A DNA stretch of 64,000 bases, from NCBI GenBank assembly GCA_029961685.1, contig JARWKL010000008.1:34783619-34847618 (forward strand), given 5' to 3'. The notes beneath the pieces are model-generated. The model was given only the letters and a program-made list of their open reading frames with translations, did no database searches and had not been told where the DNA came from. Positions 22,025 to 35,600 of the stretch are shown here, piece after piece. The position numbers and the translations under genes are program-made. How positions within the stretch are numbered: position 1 is the stretch's first letter; every line of letters begins with the position of its first letter. The stretch comes from Aristolochia californica (taxonomy: Eukaryota; Streptophyta; Magnoliopsida; Piperales; Aristolochiaceae).

Positions 22025-24937
22025 TGCTAGATCGTTGTTGTGCAACTACTCTTTTGAAATCAAATTGAGAGACAAAGGTTCGGGGAACATTTGGTGCTTA
22101 GTGGGTGTCTACTGGCCAACCAGACACAATGAGCGACATCTCTTTTGGGATGACCTCATGACCACTTATCCATGAGAAATCCCCGCCTTCTTGGAGAATC
22201 ACAACCTCCATGAGGCTTTTTGTATACTTTATTGGTTGCTGGGATCTGGATGAGATTGTCCTATATAGGAAGACCTTCACCTGGTCAAATGGTAGACAGC
22301 CCCCCGTCCTTTCCAAACTTGACCGGTTCTTAACCAATAATGATTGGCTCCAGTTATATAGCAATGTCCCCGGCAAAGTTCTCAATCGAGTTGTATCAAA
22401 TCATTGGCCGATCATGGTTGATACCCATTTTGGTATCTGCCCGCCCCTTCTTCTTTCAGATTTAACAATGCCTGGATGGTGGACCACTCTTGTAACCGCT
22501 CCATCCAGTTCTTTTGGTAGAGAATGGTCGTTGTTGGCCCGAGTGGATGGTCTTTCCTAACAAAGCTCAAGCTGTTAAAGCCAATGCTGCGCTCTTGGGC
22601 CTCTGCAAGAAAGGTGTCTTCCTCGGCGAAGAGAGCCTCCACCCTTGCCTTGATTGCCTTTTTAGACACCCTTTTTAGACACAGAGGAGTCTAGAGGCCT
22701 CTCTACCTCGGAAGCGACACAGAGATATGCCCTCCAAGGGCAACTATAGTCCTTCGCTCATAGTCAGCTCATGCACTGGAAGCAACGTGATCATTTCAAG
22801 TGGCTCTCAGAAGGAGATGCAAATACTAAGTTCTTCCATGCAGTCATTACTGCTCGGAGAAGAGCCAATCGCATCACAACTCTCAGTGTCAATGGTGAGA
22901 CCACTTCAAATTGATCCCTTATTTCAGACTCACTGGTGAATTTTTTTGCAGATTATATTCTGATCGCCAGCCAATCCGCCCTTTCTTCCAAAGGGTCCAA
23001 ATCTAGACTATGCTATCGGCTATAGCCAATCTCATTGAGCTCCCCTTCTCCAGTCGGGAAATTGAAAAAGCAGCCTTAGATCTCCCTCTGGACCGTGCCC
23101 CGAGCCCGGACGGATTTAACGGTGAATTTTGCCTTCGCTGATGGCCCCTCATCAGTGACGACATGGCCTGTATGGTTCATTCCTTCTATCAGCATGGCAT
23201 CAAATACAGGAGCATTGGAGCATCCTTTATTGTCCTCATCCTAAAATAAAAGGGGCAAAACTCCCATCAGACTTCCGGCCAATCAGTCTCACCACAGTAC
23301 CTACAAGGTGATTGCACGCCTCCTTGCTAATTGCCTCCGGGTGGTTCTCGCTATTGCTATTCATCACGAACAGAGTGCTTTTATTTAAAGAAGGAACACA
23401 TTAGATTCAGTTATGGCGTGTCACGAGCTCATCCATCACTTCAAGGTTTTAAAGCTCCCTGGATTCATCCTCAAGCTTGACTTCGAGAAAGCCTTTGACA
23501 GAATTAACTAGAAGCTTTTGGACACTCACCTGGAGAAGATGGGATTAGTGAAAAAGTGGCGCTTCTGGATCCAAAGTTGCATCTCCTATGCGAGCTACTC
23601 CGTTCTTCTCAACAAAACCGTTTGCGGGTATTTTAAGGGATCCAGGGAGACCCCTTATCTCCCTTGGTTTTCAACGTGGTGCCAGAATATCTCTCATCCT
23701 TGATTTATTCAGTCAAGAACTTGGGATGGCTCCTCCCCACGACAGACTGTGCAGCCTTTGATATACCGATCCTTCAGTTCGCAGATGACACCATTTGTTT
23801 TGAGGTTGGTACTATGGATCAGATTAAGAACTACGTGTTGTTTTGGGCCTATTTGAATTGGCTTCTGGTCAAAGCATTAATTGGAAGAAAACCACTCTCC
23901 TAGGCTATCACATTGACTCATCTGTACTTCAGGGCATGGCAAACTACCTGGGATGCGCCTTAGAAAACTTGCCAGCTACATATTTGGGGCTCCCACTTTT
24001 TTTTATTCTCGGCCTTCGGCGACACTTGTCCTCTTTGTGATGTGTGTGACGAGACAGTTCAGCATGTTCTTCTACAATGAGGATTTTCTTGGCAAGTTTG
24101 GATGAAGATTGGCCTCCAAATGAGGCTTCATCAGGACCTCTTCAGCACCTGTCAGATGATTATGGGAATTCGCCTTCCTAGACTGAGCGAGTTAATTCTC
24201 TTGGCATGTCCCTTGGTGTTTATAGCTGGATGAAACAACCAAAGATCCAACTCGAAAGCCAGTACCCCGGATAATACGGCTTCTTATGCAATGGACCTTA
24301 TCTCCAATTGGTTGCATACCACAAAGGAATTTGCCTCTCTGTCGAGTGTTTCCCTTCGAGAAAATTGGAACTTGATCGCTCATATGGCAGGCCCTCGCAA
24401 GACTCCTATTATGGCTACCTAGGATCCTCTCCCTAACAACTGCATCAAACTCAATTTTGATGGCAGTGTGTTAGGTTGTCCTGGGCAGGTAGGAGCAAGT
24501 GGTGTTTTCAGAGATAGCTGTGGAGTTTCTATTCTCTCTCGTGTTGGGCCAGTGGGCATCGCCGACTCAAACACTGCTATAGTGAGTGATCTCCTTTTCG
24601 ACCTTCAAATCTTCAAGGACCGCCTTCATAGTAAGCTGCTTATTGAAGGAGACTCCAAGGTTGTCATCAGCTAGTGTTCAAAAGAAAACTCCCCCCTTGG
24701 CGCCACTAGCCTATCACTGATTGTATTGCAAACATTGTGTCCTCAATTCATTGTAATTGGAATCTCATTCCAAGATCAGCCAATTATTTGCCTGATAAAT
24801 TGGTTAATTCGGAACCTCCCAGCAATCTCTCATTGTTTGGGAAGGCTTCCCCCCCCCCCCCCCCCCCCCCTATAATCTTGCTCGAAGAGCTTTGTTTTAA
24901 TAAAATTCAGTATCATTTCAAAAAAAAAAAAAAAAAT
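22025..24937 (+). mobile_element. LINE copy B, internally deleted
   Basis: Plus strand: endonuclease end ([17 protein letters not shown] at about 22280), linker, reverse transcriptase (SPDGFNGEF; FADDTI at about 23780). It then jumps from the thumb block YLGLPLF at about 24000 directly to the zinc-binding [15 protein letters not shown], a deletion. RNase H follows (KLNFDGSVLG at about 24450). It ends AAAATTCAGTATCATTTC plus A-run at 24921-24936. Many stops are present. A C-run of 22 lies at 24849-24870. A possible imperfect TSD starts aaatagt. Confidence 0.85.
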
Positions 24938-24949
24938 AGTGAGAGGCTT

Positions 24950-25850
24950 CTATTGCTGAAACAAAAAGTAATTACAATAAGAGGGGCTAGGCCCAGCAAT
25001 TACAAGGGAAAAGAATTCCCAACCACAAGGAGATGGCTGGAGACACCCTGTTTAGCAAACTTGTTGGCTAGGGAATTGCCAGATCTGTGGGTGTGCTGCC
25101 CGTGAATGTTTTTAGCTGAACAAATATAAATGACTTCGTCATGGACATGCTGAAGCTTCTAAGGCAGCTCAGTTTTCTTTATAAACCAAGAGAGAATGAC
25201 TACTGAGCTTCAAGACTTTCAGAAAATAAAGACGATCACCTTCCAATAAGGACAAAGCTGCCAAAACCCCTCACCAGAGTAGGAAAGGAGTAAACCATCA
25301 TGATCCCAGGCAGACCAGCGATCCCAGAAGGCCAAGGATTTCCTTGGAAACTGCCATCAAAGTTTAATTTGAGGGTGCCTCTAAGAGAGGGAAGCCAGGG
25401 GGGCCAAACTAGGGGAGAAACATCACAGTAGGAAAGAATTTCCTTCCAGTTCCACTGGATAATAGAGCTTGGTAGGTGAGACAGCACCTCGAGGATACTA
25501 ATCCACTGAAGAATGTTATGAAAAACTTTGACAATTATGCTACCCAAATAGGTGAACTTTGATCCAAATATTCTTTTATTACGAAGAGGAAGCACAACTG
25601 AATGCCAGACATGTAAAGAAACACTCCTGAACTTAAAAGGTGAAGCATAGCAAAGCAGGAGATGAGAATAATCTCATGCAAGCCCTGCAGCTTGCAGATT
25701 TGGCTGTCAATAGTTTCCCCCTTTTGATGAGCCCATTAGGGAATCTCACCACACATCAAAAAATTTGAATTTTCTTCCAATGCGCTAAATGCTCTAAGGG
25801 ATTACCACTGCAAGGCAAGTGCTCAGGTCAAGACCAAGCAGTAAATTGTA
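24950..25850 (-). mobile_element. LINE 3' part on the minus strand (RNase H), other subfamily
   Basis: Minus strand 25595-25236 encodes LKLNFDGSFQGNPWPSGIAG of the RNase H, with PPWLPSLRG before it. The 3' UTR differs from copies ending ATTCAGCATCATTT. The 3' end lies against the poly-A of LINE copy B. Confidence 0.75.
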
Positions 25851-25912
25851 AGAGGTGACCATATGAGACCCAAGGACTTTTTTTGCCATATATCATTATC
25901 ATCTATTCCTCT

Positions 25913-25955
25913 TTTTTTGCTCTCTAAATAAAATCACATTTCATCAAAAAAAGAA
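25913..25955 (+). mobile_element. Ultra-short LINE insertion, 43 bp, 12-bp TSD
   Basis: The sequence reads TTTTTTGCTCTCTAAATAAA, then ATCACATTTCATC and an A tail, like a LINE 3' UTR end. It is flanked by a perfect TSD atctattcctct at 25901-25912 and 25956-25967. Confidence 0.8.
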
Positions 25956-25967
25956 ATCTATTCCTCT

Positions 25968-26562
25968 AATATAAGTGTATTGAAAAAAGGAAAGAAACCA
26001 CAAATTTCACAAGCTTTGGTATCAGTCATACCACACCTCAATTTCTATTTTTGGAAATGTTGACTACACATGCACACACAACCAAAATGCCTGATGAGAC
26101 ATGGGACTATAAATCTCACACTAGATCCCCACCCATCTGGCCATAATGTCAGTTTTGCGGCTTTGAAGTCATTGGTCTCTATTGAGAAAAGTTCTTTTCT
26201 ACTTAATTTAGTTCTTAGGAGTTGGAAGTTAGTTGATAGAATGTGCTCAATTACAAATCAATATCTAAATTAGGTTCTACCTTCAGAAAGTCAAAGTCTA
26301 TTAGCTTTAAAAATCCCATTTATTCTCTGTTCATGAGTGCCATTAGACTCCTTTCTGCAATGAAACTATTTTTTGGAAAATGGATTTGCTATTTGGAAGG
26401 TCTGCTAGACATGGGAAGACCAGTTAGACTACTCCCCATTTCCACCTTTCTCTTACTTTTTTTTCTCATAAACTGTTAGTTCATCACAAGCACTGCAAAC
26501 ACAAAGAGAAGCTTAATAAGAAAGCAGATGCTAATTATAAAATGCAGGCAATGAGGTAATAC
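25968..26562. other. Presumed intron downstream of exon 9, no exon seen
   Basis: AT-rich. I looked on the minus strand for the guanylyltransferase exon carrying the KxDG motif and did not find it here or further left. Confidence 0.5.
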
Positions 26563-26612
26563 CTGCTAAAAGATACTGGATGTGATCCAGGAAACACTGA
26601 GTGTCCTTTAGG
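26563..26612 (-). CDS. Capping enzyme coding exon 9 (last one visible)
   Basis: Predicted acceptor GTCCAG|CCTAAA and donor TAGCAG|GTATTA, 50 nt, ending in phase 2. It contains FPGSHPVS, the hallmark at the start of the guanylyltransferase domain. The acceptor choice is inferred. No following exon was found between 26562 and 1. Confidence 0.75.
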
Positions 26613-29600
26613 CTGGACATTAATAGAAACGATAAGAGAATAAGGAAAGAGTTCAGATATAAGCTAACAGCAACTGATATGAACAATCCAATCCAGAAAT
26701 AAAACAGTCTCAACTAGGTTAAGACTACAACAAAATATAACTGCAGGTCACACGTCAGATATACATATATATGTCTATCTAATTTATCTAGATACATGTA
26801 TATAAATAAAAGGTGCAGGTTTTTTTTCTAAAAAACAAGGATGAGCTTTATTAAGCAAAGGAGAACAAACAAACAATCAAATGAGTATTCCCGTTACAAC
26901 AAGCAAAAAAGCTTGAGTCTATTATTTTTTTTTTTTTATGATGATAGGCCTCATTTGTTTTTATTTATCCTTTTATTTTATTTTTTTATCTTTCATTTTT
27001 TCCCTTTGTGCACCACTATGTTTTCATGTATTGTTTCTTCAATTTCAGCAACCCCCTTCCACCAAAAAAAAAAAAAAACTTATTGCTGCACAATTAAGCT
27101 AGACACTGAAAATTAATGAATTTGAGATTGTATACAAAATAAGCTCCAAGTAAAATGGTCAGAACTATTCTTGAAGTAACTAAGGTTCTCAATATCATAC
27201 CCCTGTAGGCAATTTCAGCGAATGATAGCAAAACTGTCGTAAATCATCTTGCTGATCATAAGGTATTGCATCTCCCAGAATATCATCATTAGTCAATACT
27301 TCATTTTCTGTTGGCTCCTCCTTCAAACAAAAAAAATATCCTGAATTTGATATCCAAAAAACCACACATGCATGAAATTGTTGTTGGTGTGTTTTAGGAT
27401 AATCTGACTTTTTTCTAAGAATAGTGAGAAATATATTAAGAGAAAGAATGTACAAGATAATCTGGTTTAAACACAGTCCAGGCAAATCCATACTTGCAAG
27501 GGAGCAGCGTGACTACCATCATCATCATCATCCTGCACAGCTTCTCCATTGAGATCAAGACCAGAAGATCTTTTCCACTCAGGAGTTGAAGGGCAAACAA
27601 CTGTTTCAGGCTTCTTTTCATGATAAAATCTGTACAATGCGTCAATATAGTCCTGCTTATAGATCCCTGGGGGGCGGGCAGCAGCAAACTGTTGGAGTGC
27701 CTACCAGATTGATCGCCCATAAAACTGTAAGACTAGTAAGATGCTCAAGATTAGAGGGAGAGAAAGAGAGACAATATCAATACCTCAGTTACAGATATTG
27801 GTTGTGAACGCATGAGAAAATGAATGATCATGAATCCTGTTCTGTTATGCCCATGAGTACAATGTACAAAGACATACTTCTTCAAGTGCTTCTGGCGGAA
27901 GTAAAATTGAGAGACCTGACATTAAAATGTTAATTCATAAGTTGAAATTTTACACAAGTGCAAGGAATATTATTACTGCAAAAATATTTGCTCCTTGGAA
28001 AAGTAATAATTGCCTTGGATAAAACACAGTTTTTTTTTTTTAAATGATGCTGAATTTTATTAAGAGACCTCAAACGAACAGATTACAAGAGGGGAAGTCT
28101 TCCCAAACAATAAAAGATTGTTGGGAGGTTCCGAATTTTGTCAATTTATCAACTAAAGAATTGGCTGATCTAGGAACGAGGTTCCAATTACAATGAATGG
28201 ATAACACAATGTCAGCAATACAATCAGTGATTAGCCAGTGGTGCCAATGGGGGGAGTTATCTTTTGAACACCAGCTGATGACAGTCTTTGGATAAAACAC
28301 AGTTATAAGCTCACAAAATATATATACACACATACATATAAAAAGACAGTTCTATGAAACATATGGATCACTAACAAGACTAAATTACTCCAGAAGAAAC
28401 AAGTAGCTTAATGAAATATCTAGCATCTTATCAATATCTTCAAAAAATCTGTAGCAACCTACCAGAATATGACTATGAAAATATTCTGCTACATTTAGTA
28501 GAAGTGAAAAATAGAAAAAGATAGAGAACATTAAATAACGCAAGAGGTGCGACATATTTGAATTATGTATAGACATTTAAGAGCTCTGATCACTCAATAG
28601 GACAAAGAACAAAAAGCATAATAGACTATTATGTTGCAAGAAACTAAATCATAAACAAATAACCTCATGAACAAATTGGTTGACAGACTCGTTGTCAGGG
28701 ACTGCATCACGACCTTTACATGGAATCTGGCAGAAAAAAATAAATGTCAGTTCAAGAAGAAAACTTTGACAATGATTAAACTTCTCTTCAAAAGCAAAAC
28801 TATTTTTTTCTCGAAAATAAAAAAGGCACAGTTATTAATGAAAAACTACAAAGCAATTACCACCTCACCTTAACATGCTTAATACCTTGTTTCTTCCAAT
28901 CTGATGCAGGGTAGTATCGAGATGTATTTGTCAAATCAATCACCATACCAAGCTGAAAAGAGTCATATAGTCAGACTAAAACTCATAATACCATAGGCAT
29001 GGAACACTTTCTTAACTGGAACTGTTAGAAAATACGTCCAGGAGTATTTAGGACATTTTACCCCCAAGGATATTTTGGTCATTTTACCACGTCAGTGGTT
29101 AATTTTCTTTAAGTAATCTTATCTTGCATGTTAAATTATACCAGTGGTTAAATTTTCTTATACATAGAATGTGTAGATAGGGAGATATAAGGAGATTAAG
29201 GCTTATTAAGTATATAGAAGCATCTTTTGTAATTTGTAAATCAAAACACTTATTTAAAGAGTCTGGGAATTCGTGCAGAATTCCCAATGAAGCCATTCAG
29301 GCTCTTCAAAGAGTTGCTCTTCTCCCTTCTCCTTTTTCTCTTAATTTTCTCCTCTTCCTTCACCCAAATCTTGATTTTTACGTGGTATCAGAGCAGTAGA
29401 TCGTTGTTGGAAGCATTCTACTATAAATACTTGTCATTTTTTAAGAGGACGACCTACTGGAAGGACAAAAAAACTACAGGTTTTTTATGCTGGTTCATCA
29501 AAGCGCCCCAGAATTCCCAATGAAGCCATTCAGGCTCTTCAAAGAGTTGCTCTTCTCCCCTCCTTTTTCTCTTAATTTTCTCCTCTTCCTTCACCCAAAT

Positions 29601-32600
29601 CTTGATTTTTACATGGTATCAGAGCAGTAGATCGTTGTTGGAAGCATTCTACTATAAATACTTGTCATTTTTTAAGAGGACGACCTACTGGAAGGAAAAA
29701 AAAAACTACAGGTTTTTTATGCTGGTTCATCAAAGCGCCCTTTCTCTCCAGAGGAAATTGATGCGGCCGCACTTGGTCTGCTGAAGGATCGAGCCCCTGG
29801 CCCAGACGAGTTCAATGGAGAATTTTACCAAAAATCTTGGGGAGTAATAAAAAATGATGTCCATGCCTTTGTAAACAACTACCATCAAATAAGCATCACT
29901 CACAAATCCATTAGAGCCTCTTTCATTGTCCTAATCCCAAAAAAAGCTAACTCAACCCTCCCTCAAGATTTCAAGCCTATTAGCCTAACCACTAGCTCAT
30001 ACAAAGTTTTAGGCCGAATTCTTTCCAGCAGTCTAAGGGCACCATCCTCCCCCGTATTATTAGCCCATGTCAAAGTGCCTTTATCCGAGGCCGCAATATC
30101 TTGGACTCAACAATGGCAGCTCATGAACTACTTCACTCTTTCAAAAAATCCAATCAACCAAGAGTTGTCATCAAACTAGACTTTGAGAAAGCCTTTGACC
30201 AGGTCAACTGGAAGCTAATTGGCCACCTCTTCAGTGAAATGGGCTTCACCACCCGTTGGAGATTTTGGATGAGAAACTGCATTTCTAATGCTTCATATTC
30301 TGTTTTTGTCAACGATAAGCCATGTGGGTACTTCAAAGGTACAAGGGTATCAAGTAGAGGGACCCACTCTCTCCTTTCATCTTCACCCTTATTGGGGAGC
30401 ACTTGCCTACCATGGTTCGGCTGGCTAAAAGGTCAGGATGGCTCAGCCCCATCTCCCCTGATCCTGCACAAGACATTGCCCTCCTTCAATATGCAGACAA
30501 CACCATCTTCTTCTGTGAAGACTCTTTAAATCAAATTCACAACATTAAAACCTTGCTTAACCTGTTTGAAATCTCATCCGGCCAGAAAGTCAATCAGTTG
30601 GCCAAAATCATCTATTACTGGATTTAACATTGAACCAAATCTGTTAAGCTCCATGGCAAACTATCTTGGATGCAAAATTGAGATGTCTGCATGCACCTAT
30701 CTGGAGCTCCCCCTGACCCCTGGATTACCATCCAAATCTTCTTGGCACTCGGTCATTGAGAGATTGGAAGGGTGTTTGGCTTCCTGGAGAGAGAAATTCC
30801 TTCCAAAGCTGGAAAGCTGGTTCTAATTAAATCCTACCTACATAGAATACCCAGCTACTATTTGTCCATGTTCCAATGTCTTGCTTCTATCATAGACAGA
30901 ATCGAGCTACTTAAAAGAAGATTTTTGAGGGGAGGGCCAAATGGTGAAAAAAAATATCACTTAGTAAAATGGGAAGAGGTCTGCAAACCAAAATTCTTTG
31001 GAGGACTGGGTATTCATGATACTGCCACTACTAATTCTGCTCTTCTCCTTAAATGGATCTGAAAATTCAACCTCTACCCTGACCTAATTTGGAGAGATTT
31101 TTTTTGAAAGAAGGGTGTGAATATATATTGCAAAAAGAAGAAAATACATTACCTAGCTAAGGTGGCCTTCCTCCACAACAAGTTGTTGGAGGGAAAAGCC
31201 ATGTTTAGCTTGAATCTGGAGAGCTTTAGTAACTACAAAAGCTAACAAGCATTTGGTTTGGTGGACGGAGAGGGGAAGGTACTCTTGTCTCTCCTGTTTG
31301 GAAAAAATCGTCTTACTTCTCCCTGATTTCAAGAAAGCAGTCAAATGCTATGTCGGCAATGGAACCTCAATAAAATTTTGGTCCGATTGGTGGACCGGTC
31401 ATTCCAACCTCAAAATCAGCCATGAATCTATCTCTATCCTTGCTAGAAATATTGATGCCTCTATCTCAGAGATGATCTGAAATTGGGTGATGGAATTTAA
31501 ACCTCAAAAGACATCTTTCGGATTCTGAAGCCATTCTGGCTTCCAATCTCCTATCAAGCCTGCCCTTAGTTAAACCCAGTAACAAACAAGATACTACAAC
31601 TTCCTCAGTAACACATGCACGACCCAATCAAATCACCCTGTGTCCACTGCTTTGAACCTCCTTGCCCCACCGTGTGCAAAAAATTTCACCTGGACCATCT
31701 GCAAGAATAAAATCCTCACCTCTAACTCTTTAATCCAACGGGATACCCCAGTCCCGGACCCCCTGCACCCTTTCTGTAAAAATACTTCAAAAACAACCAA
31801 TCACATTCTCTTATCCTACCACTATGCCCACTCTATCTGGACCTCTCTTTTAAACAAGATCGGGTTCCAGTACTGCATTGCATCAAATTTGTCATCCACT
31901 ATCCTCTCACTCATTGACACTAGACTCCCAAAGCTAGGAAAGATGATTCTCTCGTGTTGAATTGGGTATATCCTATGGGGACAATGGAAAGAAAGAAATA
32001 GGAGGAAATTCAAATTCAAATCTTCCCCCACTGAAATTCTGACTGATTACATTACAAGCCCAAGTATCTATTTGGCTTCTAAACCGAAAAGAATTCAAAA
32101 ACTTCAGCAGCTCAAACTTTAAAGGAAATTGACAGCTGGTTGTTGAGCTGTCTCAGCTCTCTCACCCCCCGATCACGGCTATCCTCGCCCCCTCCCCCCC
32201 CCCCCCCCCCCCCCCCCACCATTGGGCCACTTCAAGCTTAACTTCGATGGGAGGGCTCTTGGTTGCCCTGGCTCTGTGGGATATGGAGGAGTTATCCATG
32301 ATGCTAACAATGATCTCTTCTCTTTTGCGGGCCCTCTTGGTATCTCCGACTCCACAACAACAAAACTTTCAGGATTGCTTAACGGAATTCAATTTTTTTC
32401 TAGCCAGCTCATGGGCCCACTCTGCATTGAAAGCAACTCAAAGGTCATCATTAACTGGTGTGCAAACTCCATCAGTCGTCCGTGGCATCACTGGGACATG
32501 TACTCAGAAATTTGTAATTTAATTTCCCCCAATCATTTGGTAGACATTCAGGCTAAGGCCGGCATTTCACCCCAACACCTTATTGTGAAGGAAGGCCCTC

Positions 32601-35600
32601 TCTCCTAAGTTTGATTTGTACTTCCCTCTTCTTTTTAATAGTCTATACACACATTTTCAACAAAAAAAAAAAAAAATTCTATTCTTAGCCATAACCTTAG
32701 GGTTACTGGTCTTTATGAATCATTGAAGGATTCCCTCCACTTTGATTGCCCTAATTGGGTTTTTTTAGATCTGCATCTCCCAACCCAGTGTTGGATGCCT
32801 GCATCATCACCCAATTGATGACATCAGTCTAGTTGCTACTACTTTTGCATGATATTGGTTGAAATAGTTGTGAATTGCTGGTTATTGGATTGTTGAAGTG
32901 CACAAATCCAATTTTTGTGCCCTAACCATAATTTTCTCAGTGGGGCCCACCTTGGTGAAAAATCTGAAAATTGTCTGGAAGCTTAAATTGGTTATTTTGT
33001 GATCATATATCAGTATTGTGGCTGAGACAGAAAAGTTTATACCCCGGATAGAGGAAATTCTGGGTTTGATGGAAATAATATCATCATGATTACTTTGGAA
33101 AAGTTGATAGGCCTAATTACTTTAATTAGGCTAAGTCTATCAAAATGTATCTTAAGGGTAGAAAGAAGTTGAAGTTTATCCGAGATGATCCCCCAACGCC
33201 TCCAGATGATGATTTGGAGGCAGAGGACAGTCAGGTTATGCATGATTGTCAATAGTATTGATTCTACTCTTAGAAATCGAGTGATGAATTGTGATATAGC
33301 AAAGGCTATTTGGTTGTCTCTAGAATCTTTATATGCACAGGAGAGTAATCTCTCTCAAGCTTATGAGCTGTATACAAATTGTTTTAGGTTGAAAAGAGGA
33401 AACCGAATTATTACATAATATAATAGTGCACTCTTCGGCATATAGCAGGAGATCAATGTATATCATCCGTTGACTATGAATGAAAATGAGTTGAAAAAGC
33501 AGTAAAATCAGTTGCATGTTGCTAAATTTTGGTATGGTTTAGGTGCTGAATTTGATGATATTAAAGCTTAGGTGTTAGCTTCATATGAAATTCCTACTCT
33601 ATCTACCACTTTTAATAGGATTATGAGGGCTGAGAAGACTATTGTACCTGGAACTAGTAAAAGAGGTAAAATAGTGGAAGTCACTACTCTTAATGCTTCC
33701 AACACTACATCAGCCCCTACAAATTCCTCTAGAGGTAGAGGTAGATGCCGAGCTAGAGAGGCCCCTGGCCGAAGTAGAGGTTGTGGTGATGGTAAGTTAG
33801 AAAAGAAGTGTGTGCATTGTCATTATCCTGACAGATGTTGGGTTAAGTTTGGAAAGCCTGCATGGGCTAATTCTACAACTCCTGATAGTGGAGAGCTTAG
33901 ATTCCCCTATATCGATTACACCAAGTGCCCCAGATGAGAGGTAGCAATTGATACAGCAACAACAGATTGCTCAGCGCATGGCCCAAGTCTCTATTGCCTC
34001 GACCTCACCATCTGTAGCTCATGCTTCCATCCCAATTCCTAGCTCTACCAATGTTGACTCAGATATGGCAGTTTATCATGTTCACTTGTCACCGTACAGG
34101 GTTCTTGACTTAGGAGCCTTAAGACACATGTCAGGTATGTTGTCATTGTTTTTCGATTTGAAAGTTTTTGTGTGTCAAACATGTTAATTGCAAATGGTTC
34201 TACCTCCCCTGCTCAAGGAGTAGGCAATGTTACTCCTGCTTCCTTTTTGTCTCCTCAATCAGCGCTTTTTATGCCCAAGTTTCCTCTAAATTTGTTGTCG
34301 GTTAGTCAATTAACCAAGTCCATGAGTTGTTCTCTCAGTTTGTTGCTTCGTTTCATGTCTTACGTACTAATGATGGCCTCGAGTTCATGAGTCATAAATT
34401 CCGGATCTTTTGTCAACAACAGGGAATTATTTATCAGACATCATGTGTCTTTACCCCTCAGCAAAATGGTGACACTGAAAGTAAGAATCAACATTTACTG
34501 GAGGTAGCTAAGAAAATGATGATATATATGCATGTCCCCAACTCTTGTTTGGGTGATATTGTTCTTACAGCCTGTTTTTTGGTTAATAGAATGTCTTCGT
34601 CTATATTAGAAGGAAAATTTTGTATGCAGGTTTTTTTGCCATATGCGCCATTATTTGTTATTTCTTCCCGAGTGTTTGGATGTGTCTGTTTTGATCATGT
34701 ATTTGGGTCTTCCAGGGATAAGTTATCTCCCCAAGCAGTCAAGTGTATATTTTTGGGGTACTCTCATACACAGAAGGGCTACAAATGTCTTTGCCCGTCC
34801 ACTAAAAAAGCATTTGTATCTATTGATGTTATTTTCTTTGAGGATGTACTATTTTTTTCTTTTATGTCTTTACCTTCGGATCCTCTTGTCTCACTTAAAC
34901 TGGCACCAGTTATCCTTGTACCAATTGATGAGCCCATTGGACTATCATAAGCTGTGACTGTTCAAAAACCATAATAGGTATATAAACGCCAAAAAGAAGT
35001 ATCACCACCAACTCTTTCACCGGACCATGACTCTACTTTGTCTCAAGATCTTGGAGGTAATGATCTACATCTTCCTATTGCACTCAGGAAGGGTGTCAAG
35101 AAAAGTAAAGGTAGACAATATTCATTATCTCAATTTGTGTCTTTTTGTTCCTCATCTGATTACTATACAAATTTTGCTCTATCCATTTCTTCCTGCACTA
35201 TCCCTTCTTCAATGCAAGAGGTTTTCTCGTCTCTTCATTGAAAGCAAACTATGATTGTTGAAATGGATGTGTTGATAGATCAAGACACTTGGCACCTATG
35301 TGATATACCATCTAGGGCCAAAATTGATGGTTGTTGTTGGGTTTATACTATCAAGTATAATACAAATGGTTCTATTAAACAATATAAAGCTCAGTTGGTT
35401 GCGGAGGGGTATACTCAAACATTTGGTATTGATGTGTTTGAAACCTTTTCGGCTCATCCTAGAGGACACCAAGTCTCGTTTGAAATGGCGAAAAGTAAAC
35501 AAGGCGTTGTGATGACACAATGTAAGTATTTCACAGATATGCTTCAAGAGTATGATTTGTTGGGAGCCAAGCCAACTGATACCCCCAACAGAAGTGGGAC

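Noticed and set aside
22098..22669. Minus-strand open segments around the LINE endonuclease
   Set aside because: They are antisense to recognisable LINE codons on the plus strand.
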